Source: JBBWZH01 sp035544115
GTDB lineage: Bacteria > Actinomycetota > Actinomycetes > Mycobacteriales > CADCTP01
NCBI GenBank assembly: GCA_963714145.1
Contig: OY970235.1
Coordinates: 8,928,001 to 8,992,000 of the forward strand
DNA length: 64,000 nucleotides
Direction of reading: 5' to 3'
Position numbers and translations under genes: made by a program. Within the stretch, counting starts at the first letter, position 1, and every line of letters begins with the position of its first letter. The notes under the pieces were generated by a model. It had not been told where the DNA came from. It saw only the letters and a list, made by a program, of their open reading frames with translations, and ran no database searches. Below are positions 47,105 to 56,042 of this stretch, one piece after another.

Positions 47105-47145
47105 CGCCCGGCCGTGGCCGGAATAGACCTAGCCGGTCACGTTGG

Positions 47146-48477
47146 TCACGCCGCCTTCGCGGCCGGCCAGACGAACTTGTTGTTGCCGGTCGAGTCCAGC
47201 GGGAACACGGTGTGGAAGGCCCGGTTCACGAACTGCTCGATCACGCTCGCCGCGCCGGTGTTCTGGTGCGTCTCGTCGAACCGGATGCCGGTCCACGGCA
47301 TGATCGTGCTCTGCCCCGGGATGTCCAGGCTGAGCAGCGCGGACCGGATCCGCCGGACATCCACCGAGGCCGCGTTGTTGATCGCGATGGCGAGGGTGAG
47401 CACGGCGGTGAAAGAGTCCGCCGCCTCCTCGGTCATGTCGGTGTTGAACTTGCTCCGGTAGAGGCCGGTCACCGCGCGGGCGGCCAGGTTCCGCTGGGCC
47501 AGTTCGCCCGACCAGCCGGTCTCCCGGCAGAGCCCGGCGGTGACCGGGCCGGTGTCACGCAGCGCCTGGTCGCTGATGTAGCCGGAGCCGTAGGCCATCA
47601 CCGCGGCCGGCTTGTACTGCTGCTCGCTGAACGCCTGCACCATCAGCGGCATGGTCTCCGCGGTCGGCGCCACGATCAGCGCGTCCGGCTGGGCCTGCTT
47701 GATCTGCGCGACCTGGGCGCTGAGGTCCCGGGTGGTGGCCGGGTCGTAGCTGACCTCCTTGACGAGGTTGAACCCGCCTTCCTTGGTCAGCTCCTTGACC
47801 ACCGCGTCGACGTCGTTGCCCACCTTGTCGGTCGCGAACAGCACCGCGACCTTGTTGTTCGGCAGTTCCGCGGTGTTGCCCTGGTTGCCTACGGCCGCCT
47901 GCTGGTCCCGCTGCTGGGTCTTCAGCAGCGAGAAGAACGCCTCACCCGAGGTCCGTACGGACGGGCCGAGGTGGAAGAACCAGTCCAGGCCGCGGTCGGT
48001 GAGGTAGCTCAGCGAGGTGTCCCCGTTGACGAACGGCACCGGGATCCGCTCGGCGGTCTGGCTGGCGGCCAGCGTGACGTCCGGGTCGTAGGCGCCGACC
48101 ACGCCGACCACCTGCTGATCGGTGACCAGCCGGCTGACCGCGTTGGACCCGGTGGCCACGTTGCCCTTGGTATCGGACGTCACGATGCGGATCCGGGCGT
48201 TGCCGAGGTTGGTCAGCCCGGACGTCTCGGCCAGCGGCAGCGGGATCAGCGAGTTCAGCCCGTTCACCATGTCGGCGGCGAGCTGGGCGCCGCGCTGCGC
48301 GTCCTGGCCGGCGGCCTTGTTGGCGCCGGTCATCGGGGCGAGCAGGCCGATCTTCACTTCGGTCGGCGCGGCTGTGGTGGTGGAGTCTGAACCGTTGGTG
48401 CATCCGGCGGCGGCGAGAGCGACGGCAAGGACGACCAGGACGAGGCGGCGGTGGCGCCTACTACTCATGTCAGGCAT
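47146..48477 (-). CDS. Orphan branched-chain-amino-acid-type binding lipoprotein
   Basis: 443 residues from ATG 48475-48477; a second ATG three codons later is also possible. The signal peptide ends in lipobox LAAAGC. The mature protein is a type I periplasmic-binding fold of the LivJ class: KIGLLAPMTGANKAAGQDAQRGAQLA, VVGVVGAYDPDVTLAASQ, and ALIVAPTAETMPLMVQAF. No LivHMGF transporter is nearby. It is divergent from the conservon sensor kinase, so it might act as an extracellular ligand sensor rather than a transporter subunit; that is inference. Confidence 0.88.
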   Translation of the reverse strand: MPDMSSRRHRRLVLVVLAVALAAAGCTNGSDSTTTAAPTEVKIGLLAPMTGANKAAGQDAQRGAQLAADMVNGLNSLIPLPLAETSGLTNLGNARIRIVTSDTKGNVATGSNAVSRLVTDQQVVGVVGAYDPDVTLAASQTAERIPVPFVNGDTSLSYLTDRGLDWFFHLGPSVRTSGEAFFSLLKTQQRDQQAAVGNQGNTAELPNNKVAVLFATDKVGNDVDAVVKELTKEGGFNLVKEVSYDPATTRDLSAQVAQIKQAQPDALIVAPTAETMPLMVQAFSEQQYKPAAVMAYGSGYISDQALRDTGPVTAGLCRETGWSGELAQRNLAARAVTGLYRSKFNTDMTEEAADSFTAVLTLAIAINNAASVDVRRIRSALLSLDIPGQSTIMPWTGIRFDETHQNTGAASVIEQFVNRAFHTVFPLDSTGNNKFVWPAAKAA

Positions 48478-48674
48478 CTCTCTGCGGGAACTCGGATCGG
48501 GCTGAGGTTGCTCCAGGCGCTCGTAACTGTCAAACGCCGATCGTCCCCGTCCCGCGCCGGCATCCGGCCGATCCGGGGTGCGCGCTCGGACCGGTTACCG
48601 GGGCGTGCGCACACTCTCTCATGCCGGTGAGAAGTAAGAGCGACGGCCTTTCCAGCCGGCTCTCGTTGCTATTA

Positions 48675-48690
48675 GTGATCGGCTGATCAC
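48675..48690. promoter_or_regulatory. Operator-like inverted repeat
   Basis: GTGATC-GGCT-GATCAC: perfect 6-bp arms with a 4-base spacer, in an AT-richer patch between divergent genes. It is a plausible regulator-binding site; the regulator is unknown. Confidence 0.4.
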
Positions 48691-48813
48691 GCAGTGAGAT
48701 CAAGTACTCCGACTAACCCGGACTTCCGCTCGGGACGGCCGTTTTGGCCCCGTTGGCGGAGGGAAGTGGACGAGTAGTCATACCGCCGTTCACGTCCAAG
48801 GAGCCTGTGGCCC

Positions 48814-48819
48814 TATAGT
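48814..48819 (+). promoter_or_regulatory. Candidate -10 box for the conservon
   Basis: TATAGT is a near-consensus -10 hexamer. It overlaps the GTG at 48818, which therefore is a poor translation start. A recognisable -35 at 16-18 bases is missing. Confidence 0.45.
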
Positions 48820-49063
48820 GCCCCCCGGGGATACCGAACGCGTCGGGGCATGTGAAAGGTCGCGAGGGCTGGTGGACAGACTACCCACGGATCACGCATC
48901 TCATCCGGCACCTCCGTCTCTCGGGAGCGCGGCCGCACGGGGGCGTCACCGTGGTCTTGACGGTGGTCCGCCGCTTGACGGTGGGCCTTATGACCAGCCT
49001 GGTCAGGGGCGCGATCCGGGAGCAGGGGGTGGCCGGCCGGAGGCCGGTCAGGATGGCCGCAAG

Positions 49064-52000
49064 ATGGCGTTGTCGCTGCGCCACTGGCGGGTGCGACCGA
49101 AGCTCACCGCCGTCCTGGTGGTGCCCGCGGTCGCGTTCCTGGTGCTGGCCAGCCTGAACCTCGGTGCGTCCGTCCGGAACGCCCGCGAGTTCGGCCAGGG
49201 GGCCGCGATCGCCGGGTTCGGGCAGCAGGTCACCGGCCTGGTGCACGAGCTGCAGCTGGAGCGCGACCTGTCCGCCGGCTTCATCGGCAGCGGCCGGCCG
49301 ACCGCGATCAAGGACGGCGCGACCAAACCCGGCCCGCTCGGGGCCGACGGCAAGCAGACCCAGCTACCGATCCCGCCGAACGTGGCGAACGCGCTGGTGA
49401 AGCAGGAAAAGGTCGTCAACGACGCGCTGGCGGCGTATCACACCCAGCAGGACAAGGTCCTACCCGACCTGGACGACGTGGCCAAGGGCCGGGTGGAGCG
49501 GGCCCGCGGCCTGCTCGACAGCCTGGGCTCGCTGCGGAACGCGGTGATCAAGGCTCAGCTGACCGCGACCGCCGCGCTGGGCCAGTACAACACCATGATC
49601 GCCGGCCTGCTCGACATCGACGTGGAGATCGGCCGGGGTGGCGGTAGTACCGCGCTGACCCAGTCGGTGACCGCGCTGAACGACCTGTCCCGGGCCAAGG
49701 AGGCGGTCTCCCAGGTCCGCGCCAAGCTCTACAAGGTCGCGTTCGCGGGGAGCTTCGAGTTCGGCGAGTTCCAGGAGCTGTCCGGCCTGCTCGCCGAGCA
49801 GAACGCGGCGATCGACCGGTTCCGTACCGACGCCTCGGACACCCAGCGCACGCTGTTCGACGAACTGGTCAACGGCCAGGCCGTGCTGACCGTGAACCGG
49901 GTCCAGCGGGCCGCGGTCAACCGGCAGCAGACCGCCGACCTGGATCTCGACCCGGAGCAGTGGTTCAACGCCGCCACCACCCGCCTGCAGTTGATGCGCA
50001 CGGTCGAGGCCAGCGTGCTCGCCTCGGTGGTCACCGAGTCCCGGGCGCTGCGGGATGACGCCCAGCAGTCGTCGATCACCACCGGGATCGTCATCCTGGT
50101 CATCCTGCTGATCGCGGTGCTCACCTCGCTGCTCATCGCCCGGTCGATGACCCGGCCGCTGCGCCGGCTGCGCGCGTCCGCCCTGGACGTCGCGGAGAAC
50201 CGGCTGCCGCAGGCGATCCAACGACTGCGCGGCACCGACTCGGACCCTGGCGACATCGGGGTGGAACCGATCGGTATCGACTCCCGGGACGAGATCGGGG
50301 AGGTCGCCCGGACGTTCGACGCGATCCACGAGGTGGCCATCAAGCTGGCCACCGAGCAGGCCGCGTTGCGGAACAACGTCAACGCGATGTTCGTCAACCT
50401 GTCCCGGCGCAGCCAGGGCCTGGTCGAGCGGCAGTTGAAGCTGATCGACGAACTGGAGACCGGCGAGCAGGACCCGGACCAGCTGTCCAACCTGTTCAAG
50501 CTGGACCACCTCGCCACCCGTATGCGCCGCAACTCGGAGAACCTGCTGGTTCTCGCCGGTGAGGACGCCGGCCGCCGGTGGGGCCGGCCGATCCCGCTGG
50601 TGGACGTGCTGCGCGCGGCCACCTCCGAGGTGGAGCAGTACCACCGGATCCAGCTGACCGGCGTGCCGGACGTCGAGGTCATGGGCCACGCCGTCAACCA
50701 CGTCGTGCACCTCGTCGCCGAGTTGCTGGAGAACGCCACGGTGTTCTCCTCGCCGGAGTCGAAGGTGCTGGTGCACAGCCAGCGGTTGTCCGACGGCGGC
50801 GCGATGATCGAGATCGAGGACCGCGGCATCGGGATGACCGCGCAGGAAATCTCGGACGCCAACGAGCGGCTGGCCAACCCGCCGGTGTTCGACGTGTCGA
50901 TCTCCCGGATGATGGGCCTGTTCGTGGTCGGCCGGCTCTCCCAGCGGCACGGCATCACGGTCCGGTTGCGCCAGTCCGAGCTGGGTGGGGTCAGCGCGTT
51001 CGTCCGGTTGACCAGCGACGCGCTGGCCAACCGGTTCGACCAGCGGCCGGAGCCGATCGGTGCGGACGCCAACCGGCTGCCCGCCGGTCCCGGCCGCCAG
51101 ACCGGCCCGACCAACCAGCCCGCCCGGTTCGGCCCGGCGGCCGACCTGCCGCGCCGGCCGCTGACCGCCCCGGGTGCGCTGCCCGGCTCGCCCAGCGGTC
51201 CCGGCGGCCCCGGCGGGCTCACCGGTCCGGCGCTGCCGTCCGGCCCGGTTTTCCCGGCGCTGCCGCCGGCCGCCACTCCGCAGAACGCCGCGGAGAACGG
51301 CTCCTCGCCCAGCGGTACGGCACTGCCCCGGCGCACCCCGCCGGGCAGCGGCCCGAACGACCGGCCGACGATCGACGGTGTCGGCAGCTCGAGCAGCAGC
51401 GGCCCGGTCTTCCCGCCGGCGCCGGCCAACCCGGGCGCGACCAACCCGGGTATGCCGACCTCGGGGCCGCCGGCCGCGCCGAACCAGGGTGGTACCGGCC
51501 CGGGTGGCCTGCCCCGGCGACCGGTCGGGGGCACCCAGAACCCGCCGCAGTCGTCCGGCCCGATCTTCCCGCCGGCCGCCCCACCGATGGGCGGCGGTCC
51601 CGGCGGGCCCGGGCAGATGGGCGGGCCCGGGCAGATGGGCTCGGGGCCGCACCGGGTAGGCCCGATGGGCGCGCCGCCGAACGGGCCGATCTCGAACGGG
51701 CCGGCCCCCAGCGCGCCGATGTCCAGCCCACCGGCGCCGAGCGCGCCGATGCCCACCGGTCCGATGTCCAACGGTCCGGCGCCGGGCATCGCGCCGACCG
51801 ACAGCCCGGCCTACCCGGGTCAGGCGCACGGTGGCCCGACGCAGCCCGGGCCGGCGCACACCGGCCCGACCCGCACCGGGCCGGCATACGCCGGGCCAAC
51901 GCACAACGGGCCGATGGGAAGCCAGCCGGGGCCGAACGGCCCCCGTTCGATGGATTCCCCGGCGCCGGCCGGGCGGGACGGGATATCGTCCGGACCCCCA

Positions 52001-52762
52001 CCCGCGAACACGCTCGCCTCGTCCTTCCGGTCCGCGCCGGGACGGGCCGAGGAGGAGATCCGGTTGCCGATCTTCGAGCAGCTGCAGTCGGAATGGTTCC
52101 GACGGCGTACCCCGAGCAACCGCTCGGCACCGTCGCAGTCCGACGCGCCAGCAGCCCGCCCGACCTCGGTGCCACGGCCGATCCCGCCGATGCAGCAGCG
52201 GCCAGCCGCGTCGGCGCAGCCGGCGCCGGCCCCGGCCCCGGCGCAGCGGCCGCCGATGCAGCCAGCGTCGCCGCCGCCGCCCCCGATGCCGCCAGCGCCG
52301 ATGGCCCGGCCGCCGATGGCCGCCCCCCGGCCGCCGGCCGCGGTGCCGCCGCCGGCACAGCAGCCGATGCAGCAGCCGCCGCCGGTACAGCAGCCCATGC
52401 AGCAGCCGGTCCAGCCGGCCGCCGCGGTGCCACCGCCGGGGGTCGACCCCGACACCTGGCAGTCGCCGGCGGACGAGGGCTGGCGCGCCGCCGAGCGGCT
52501 GCTCGCGCCGACGACCGGTGGCACCACCCGCGCCGGCCTGCCGATGCGGGTACCGCAGGCGCACCTGATGCCCGGCGCGGCCGAAACCCCGCCGGCGCCC
52601 GCACCCGTCCAGTCGGCGACTGCCCGGTCGCCCGAGGCAGTTCGCAGCCGGCTGGCGAGTTACCACCAAGGTGTGCGGCGTGGGAGGCACGCCGACCGGC
52701 GCGGCGACGTCGCCGATCACGACCAGCCCGATGTGTATGCACAGACCCAGGAGCAGACGTGA
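49064..52762 (+). CDS. Conservon sensor kinase with NIT-like sensor domain (CvnA type)
   Basis: 1232 residues from ATG 49064, with AGGATGG upstream; a frame extending back to GTG 48818 has poor codon bias and overlaps the -10 box. A first helix (LTAVLVVPAVAFLVLASLN) leads to a ~310-residue extracellular nitrate/nitrite-sensing-like domain (LVHELQLERDLSAGFIGSG), then a second helix, HAMP, an H-box-like region (LFKLDHLATRMRRNSENLLVL) and an ATPase domain (VAELLENATVFSSPE, IEDRGIGM). The last ~560 residues are Pro/Gly/Ala-rich and disordered. It is the first gene of a cvnABCD-type module and overlaps the second (GTGA). Confidence 0.9.
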   Translation: MALSLRHWRVRPKLTAVLVVPAVAFLVLASLNLGASVRNAREFGQGAAIAGFGQQVTGLVHELQLERDLSAGFIGSGRPTAIKDGATKPGPLGADGKQTQLPIPPNVANALVKQEKVVNDALAAYHTQQDKVLPDLDDVAKGRVERARGLLDSLGSLRNAVIKAQLTATAALGQYNTMIAGLLDIDVEIGRGGGSTALTQSVTALNDLSRAKEAVSQVRAKLYKVAFAGSFEFGEFQELSGLLAEQNAAIDRFRTDASDTQRTLFDELVNGQAVLTVNRVQRAAVNRQQTADLDLDPEQWFNAATTRLQLMRTVEASVLASVVTESRALRDDAQQSSITTGIVILVILLIAVLTSLLIARSMTRPLRRLRASALDVAENRLPQAIQRLRGTDSDPGDIGVEPIGIDSRDEIGEVARTFDAIHEVAIKLATEQAALRNNVNAMFVNLSRRSQGLVERQLKLIDELETGEQDPDQLSNLFKLDHLATRMRRNSENLLVLAGEDAGRRWGRPIPLVDVLRAATSEVEQYHRIQLTGVPDVEVMGHAVNHVVHLVAELLENATVFSSPESKVLVHSQRLSDGGAMIEIEDRGIGMTAQEISDANERLANPPVFDVSISRMMGLFVVGRLSQRHGITVRLRQSELGGVSAFVRLTSDALANRFDQRPEPIGADANRLPAGPGRQTGPTNQPARFGPAADLPRRPLTAPGALPGSPSGPGGPGGLTGPALPSGPVFPALPPAATPQNAAENGSSPSGTALPRRTPPGSGPNDRPTIDGVGSSSSSGPVFPPAPANPGATNPGMPTSGPPAAPNQGGTGPGGLPRRPVGGTQNPPQSSGPIFPPAAPPMGGGPGGPGQMGGPGQMGSGPHRVGPMGAPPNGPISNGPAPSAPMSSPPAPSAPMPTGPMSNGPAPGIAPTDSPAYPGQAHGGPTQPGPAHTGPTRTGPAYAGPTHNGPMGSQPGPNGPRSMDSPAPAGRDGISSGPPPANTLASSFRSAPGRAEEEIRLPIFEQLQSEWFRRRTPSNRSAPSQSDAPAARPTSVPRPIPPMQQRPAASAQPAPAPAPAQRPPMQPASPPPPPMPPAPMARPPMAAPRPPAAVPPPAQQPMQQPPPVQQPMQQPVQPAAAVPPPGVDPDTWQSPADEGWRAAERLLAPTTGGTTRAGLPMRVPQAHLMPGAAETPPAPAPVQSATARSPEAVRSRLASYHQGVRRGRHADRRGDVADHDQPDVYAQTQEQT

Positions 52763-53181
52763 CCTCGTTGAGTCCTGCCGCGCAGAACCTCAACTGGCTC
52801 GTCACCAACTTCGTCGACCGGGTGCCAGGTGTGGCCCATGCGGTCGTCGTGTCGGCTGACGGCCTCTTGCTCGTGTCCTCAGAGGGTCTCCCTCGGGACC
52901 GCGCTGACCAACTCGCCGCCGTCGCGTCCGGCCTCACCAGCCTGACCCAGGGGGCCGCCCGGTGCTTCGAGGCCGGCAATGTCGTCCAGACAGTGATCGA
53001 GATGGAACGAGGGTTCCTCTTCCTCATGTCCATCAGCGACGGGTCGTGCCTGGCCGTCCTGGCTGCTACCAGCTGCGATGTCGGCCTTGTCGGGTATGAG
53101 ATGGCGCTACTGGTGGAACGCACCGGTGACGTCCTCACCCCGGCGGTACGAAACGAGCTGCAGGCCGTCCTTCCACGATGA
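52759..53181 (+). CDS. Roadblock/LC7 protein (CvnB type)
   Basis: 140 residues from GTG 52759 with AGGAG upstream. The whole protein is one Roadblock/LC7 domain (LNWLVTNFVDRVPGVAHAVVVSADGLLLVSS ... FLFLMSISDGSCLAVLA). In conservons this protein binds the GTPase and is thought to form a heterocomplex at the membrane with the kinase-like protein. Confidence 0.94.
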   Translation: MTSLSPAAQNLNWLVTNFVDRVPGVAHAVVVSADGLLLVSSEGLPRDRADQLAAVASGLTSLTQGAARCFEAGNVVQTVIEMERGFLFLMSISDGSCLAVLAATSCDVGLVGYEMALLVERTGDVLTPAVRNELQAVLPR

Positions 53182-53196
53182 GCAGAGGGCGCCGGG

Positions 53197-53553
53197 TTGA
53201 GTACGTACCCGCCGGAGCAGGGCCCGCTGGTCCGGCCTTACGCCATGACGGGCGGCCGGACCCGGCCGGACTACGAGCTGGCGATCGAGGCTCTGGTCTC
53301 CACGACCCGGCTTGGCGAGCGGTCGTCGGAGTCCACGGCTCCGGAGCGTCAGATCATCTGCGACCTGTGCCGGCGCGCCCGGTCGGTGGCGGAGATCGCG
53401 GCATACCTGCGTATGCCGCTAGGGGTGGCGCGTGTCCTCGTGGGTGACATGGCTCAAGAGGGCTTGGTCCGCGTCCACCAGGCGGCCGTCAACGCCGACC
53501 GACCCGATCTCGCTCTGATGCAGAGGGTGCTTAATGGACTACGAAACCTCTAG
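53197..53553 (+). CDS. DUF742 protein (CvnC type)
   Basis: 118 residues. The only start that keeps the conserved GPLVRPYAMTGGRTRP segment is TTG 53197, preceded by AGAGGG; the next ATG is inside that segment. A winged-helix-like region follows (ICDLCRRARSVAEIAAYLRMPLGVARVLVGDMAQEGLV). DUF742 proteins are the third component of conservons and may bind nucleic acid or the partner GTPase. The 3' end overlaps the GTPase gene by 20 bases. Confidence 0.9.
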   Translation: MSTYPPEQGPLVRPYAMTGGRTRPDYELAIEALVSTTRLGERSSESTAPERQIICDLCRRARSVAEIAAYLRMPLGVARVLVGDMAQEGLVRVHQAAVNADRPDLALMQRVLNGLRNL

Positions 53554-54154
53554 ACAGGGGCAGTACGTCGTCGACTCCAGTGCGGCGACGACGTCCGCGA
53601 AGATCGTCATCGCCGGTGGGTTCGGCGTGGGCAAGACGACCCTCGTCGGTGCGGTCTCGGAGATCGAGCCGCTGACCACCGAGGCCGTCATGACCGAGGC
53701 GAGCTCCGGGGTCGACGACCTGTCACATACTCCGCTGAAGACCACGACCACGGTCGCCATGGACTTCGGTCGGGTGTCGCTGGACAGCGACCTGATCCTG
53801 TACCTGTTCGGCACGCCCGGTCAGCACCGCTTCTGGTTCATGTGGGACGACCTGGTGCGCGGCGCGATCGGCGCGGTCGTCCTGGTCGACACCAGGCGGC
53901 TGACCGACTGCTTCGCCGCGGTGGACTTCTTCGAGGCCCGCCGGCTGCCGTTCATCGTCGCGGTCAACCGGTTCAACGGCGTGCTCACGCATTCGGTGGA
54001 CGATGTCCGGGAGGCGCTCGCGGTCGGCCCGACCACGCCGGTGATCACCACCGACGCGCGCAGCCGGGAGTCGACCAAGCAGACGCTGATCGTGCTGGTC
54101 GAGCACGCGATGCGGCGTACCCAGGAGGAACTGACCGGCGGCGCACTGCGGTGA
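53534..54154 (+). CDS. Small GTPase (CvnD type)
   Basis: 206 residues from ATG 53534. P-loop GGFGVGKTT, switch II GTPGQHRFWFMW, and a G4-like AVNRFNG in place of a classical NKxD, as usual for this bacterial Ras-like family. With the Roadblock protein it likely forms a switch under the sensor kinase, analogous to G-protein-coupled signalling. In Streptomyces, conservons affect development and antibiotic production. A hairpin terminator follows. Confidence 0.94.
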   Translation: MDYETSRQGQYVVDSSAATTSAKIVIAGGFGVGKTTLVGAVSEIEPLTTEAVMTEASSGVDDLSHTPLKTTTTVAMDFGRVSLDSDLILYLFGTPGQHRFWFMWDDLVRGAIGAVVLVDTRRLTDCFAAVDFFEARRLPFIVAVNRFNGVLTHSVDDVREALAVGPTTPVITTDARSRESTKQTLIVLVEHAMRRTQEELTGGALR

Positions 54155-54156
54155 CG

Positions 54157-54182
54157 GGCGGCCGGCTCGACCGCCGGCCGCC
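54157..54182. terminator. Bidirectional hairpin between convergent genes
   Basis: A 9-bp stem (GGCGGCCGG at 54157-54165, its complement at 54174-54182) with an 8-base loop fills the gap between the GTPase stop and the nuoD stop. There is no T run on either side. Confidence 0.5.
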
Positions 54183-54183
54183 G

Positions 54184-55368
54184 CTACTTGTCGATGTCGC
54201 CGACCACGAAGAACATCGAGCCCAGGATCGCCACCAGGTCAGGTAGCAGGGTCCCGGGCAGCAGCACCTGCAGCGCCTGGATGTTGTTGAACGAGGCCGA
54301 CCGGAGCTTCAGCCGCCACGGCGTCTTCTCGGCCCGCGACACCAGGTAGTAGCCGTTCACCCCGAGCGGGTTCTCCGTCCAGCAGTACGTGTGCCCCTCC
54401 GGCGCCTTCACCGTCTTCGGCAGCCGGACGTTGACCGGCCCGCGCATCTGGGCCAGCCGGTCCAGGCAGGCGTCGGCCAGGTCGAGTGAGGCGTAGACCT
54501 CGTCCAGCAGGCAGCTGAACCGGGCATGGCAGTCACCCGCGGTCGCGGTGACCACCCGCAGCGCGTCGCCGAGCTCGGCGTAGGCCAGGTACGGATCGTC
54601 CCGGCGCAGGTCGAACGGCACCCCGGAGGCGCGCGCGATCGGCCCGCTGATCCCGTACCCGGCGATGTCGGCCGGGCTGAGCACACCGACCCCGCGGGTG
54701 CGGGCCAGGAAGATCTCGTTGTCGCGGATCAACCGGTCGAGGTCCGGCATCCTGATCCGGACCGCCTGGACGGCGTCCCGGACCCGGTCGGCCCAGCCGG
54801 CCGGGACCTCCTCCTTCAGACCGCCGACCCGGTTGAACATGAAGTGCATCCGGCCGCCGGCGGCTTCCTCGAGCACCGCCTGGATCGTCTCCCGCTCCCG
54901 GAACGCGTAGAAGACCGGTGTGATCGCGCCGATCTCCAGCGGGTAGCTGCCCAGGAACATCAGGTGGTTCAGCACCCGGTTCAGCTCGGCCAGCAGCATC
55001 CGCAGCCAGACCGCGCGTTCGGGTACCTCCATCCCGAGCATCCGCTCGACCGCCATCACCACGCCGAGCTCGTTGCAGAACGCCGACAGCCAGTCGTGCC
55101 GGTTCGCCAGCACGGTGATCTGCCGGTAGTCGCGCACCTCGAACAGCTTCTCGGCGCCGCGGTGCATGTAGCCGACCACCGGCTCGGCGGCCACCACCTG
55201 CTCGCCGTCCAGGGTCAGCCGCAGCCGCAGCACCCCGTGTGTGGACGGGTGCTGCGGGCCGATGTTGAGCACCATCTCGGCGGTGGGCAGGCTGGTCACG
55301 GCATCGCCGCCGAGCCCGGGCGGCGGGCCGCCCACCTCGGCTGCGCCGGCGCCCACGCCGACCGTCAT
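54184..55368 (-). CDS. nuoD: Stand-alone NADH-quinone oxidoreductase subunit D paralogue
   Basis: About 394 residues from ATG 55366-55368; a GTG at 55422 would add 18 residues and neither start has a strong ribosome-binding site. NuoD signatures are complete: LNIGPQHPSTHGVLRLRLTL, HRGAEKLFEVRDYRQ, RHDWLSAFCNELG and ENPLGVNGYYLVSR. In complex I this subunit helps form the quinone site. No other nuo gene is present here, so it is either a second copy or part of an alternative complex. The next genes upstream on this strand encode a MazG-like protein and a MidA/NDUFAF7-type methyltransferase. Confidence 0.9.
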   Translation of the reverse strand: MTVGVGAGAAEVGGPPPGLGGDAVTSLPTAEMVLNIGPQHPSTHGVLRLRLTLDGEQVVAAEPVVGYMHRGAEKLFEVRDYRQITVLANRHDWLSAFCNELGVVMAVERMLGMEVPERAVWLRMLLAELNRVLNHLMFLGSYPLEIGAITPVFYAFRERETIQAVLEEAAGGRMHFMFNRVGGLKEEVPAGWADRVRDAVQAVRIRMPDLDRLIRDNEIFLARTRGVGVLSPADIAGYGISGPIARASGVPFDLRRDDPYLAYAELGDALRVVTATAGDCHARFSCLLDEVYASLDLADACLDRLAQMRGPVNVRLPKTVKAPEGHTYCWTENPLGVNGYYLVSRAEKTPWRLKLRSASFNNIQALQVLLPGTLLPDLVAILGSMFFVVGDIDK

Positions 55369-55531
55369 GCTGCGCCGCCCGGCCAACTCGCTGCCGACGC
55401 CTACCGGCTCCCGATCGACCACGGTGTGCAGTCTGCCAGCATTCGGCCACCGCGACCGGATCGACTTCGCCGGTGGTATAGGACTCCCGCGGTGGCCGCG
55501 GCTCCGGCCGTCGGCCGGCGGTACCCGCCGG

Positions 55532-55637
55532 CCCGGAGGCGGGCCGTCAGCTCCCGGAGGCGGGCCGTCAGCTCCCGGAGGCGGGCCGTCAGGTCCCGGA
55601 GGCGGGCCGTCAGGTCCCGGAGCCGGGGCCGTCAGGT
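55532..55637. repeat. 21-bp tandem repeat, 5 units
   Basis: Units of CCCGGAGGCGGGCCGTCAG plus two variable bases start at 55532, 55553, 55574, 55595 and 55616; the last has one extra base. The final unit runs over the stop codon of the MazG-like gene (55632-55634), so the array probably grew out of its 3' end. The rest of 55369-55631 shows no gene. Confidence 0.9.
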
Positions 55638-56042
55638 GGAGAAGGGCCAGGCCTCGGAGCCGGACTGGGCGGACCGCTGCTGCTGGGCCAGCCCGGCCCG
55701 GTACAGCTGGTCGGTCGCGATCCGGATGGCCCGGTCGAGGTCGACGCCGGTCTGGTCGGCCAGGTTCAGCAGCGCGAACCCGATGTCGCCGAGCAGCCGC
55801 TCCCAGTCGGGCGAGCCGCGGAACGGCCGGCGACCCAGTTCGGTGGCGTGCTCGATCTCGGTGGCCAGCGCGCCGAGCCGGGCCTGCAGCCCGAGCACCA
55901 GGATCGGCGCGGTGGCGTGCAGCCCGAGATGGTCCGCGGTGGACGAGACGGCTCGTTGCAGCTCCTGCACGGTCTGGACGCTAGCGCAACCGGCCGCACC
56001 GCCGTGCTGCCGGTCGGCCCGGGTCACCCGTCCTTGGGACAT
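55632..56042 (-). CDS. MazG-like nucleotide pyrophosphohydrolase
   Basis: Up to 136 residues from ATG 56040-56042; an internal GTG before QELQRAV would give a more typical family start. An all-alpha MazG-like core includes LGALATEIEHATELGRRPF and WERLLGDIGFALLNLADQTGVDLDRAI, with the acidic E..E and D/N residues expected to bind magnesium. Family members hydrolyse NTPs or dNTPs to monophosphates. The 5' end overlaps the methyltransferase gene by 19 bases, which implies coexpression. Specificity is unknown. Confidence 0.7.
   Translation of the reverse strand: MSQGRVTRADRQHGGAAGCASVQTVQELQRAVSSTADHLGLHATAPILVLGLQARLGALATEIEHATELGRRPFRGSPDWERLLGDIGFALLNLADQTGVDLDRAIRIATDQLYRAGLAQQQRSAQSGSEAWPFST

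Larger units (their letters stand above)
48478..49063. promoter_or_regulatory. 586-base divergent regulatory region
   Basis: This gap separates the binding-lipoprotein gene from the conservon. It includes an inverted repeat at 48675-48690, a TATAGT box at 48814-48819 and ~240 bases between that box and the preferred kinase start. Codons in the last part, if read in the kinase frame, have far fewer G/C third positions than the kinase itself, so I treat it as untranslated leader. Confidence 0.5.

Noticed and set aside
48818..49063. N-terminal extension of the conservon kinase from GTG 48818
   Set aside because: The GTG overlaps a TATAGT -10 box, third-position G/C content is much lower than in the kinase, and ATG 49064 directly precedes the conserved N terminus.
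49460..52720. Open frame of 1086 codons on the minus strand
   Set aside because: Antisense to the conservon kinase; Arg/Gly/His-rich translation without motifs or a start signal.
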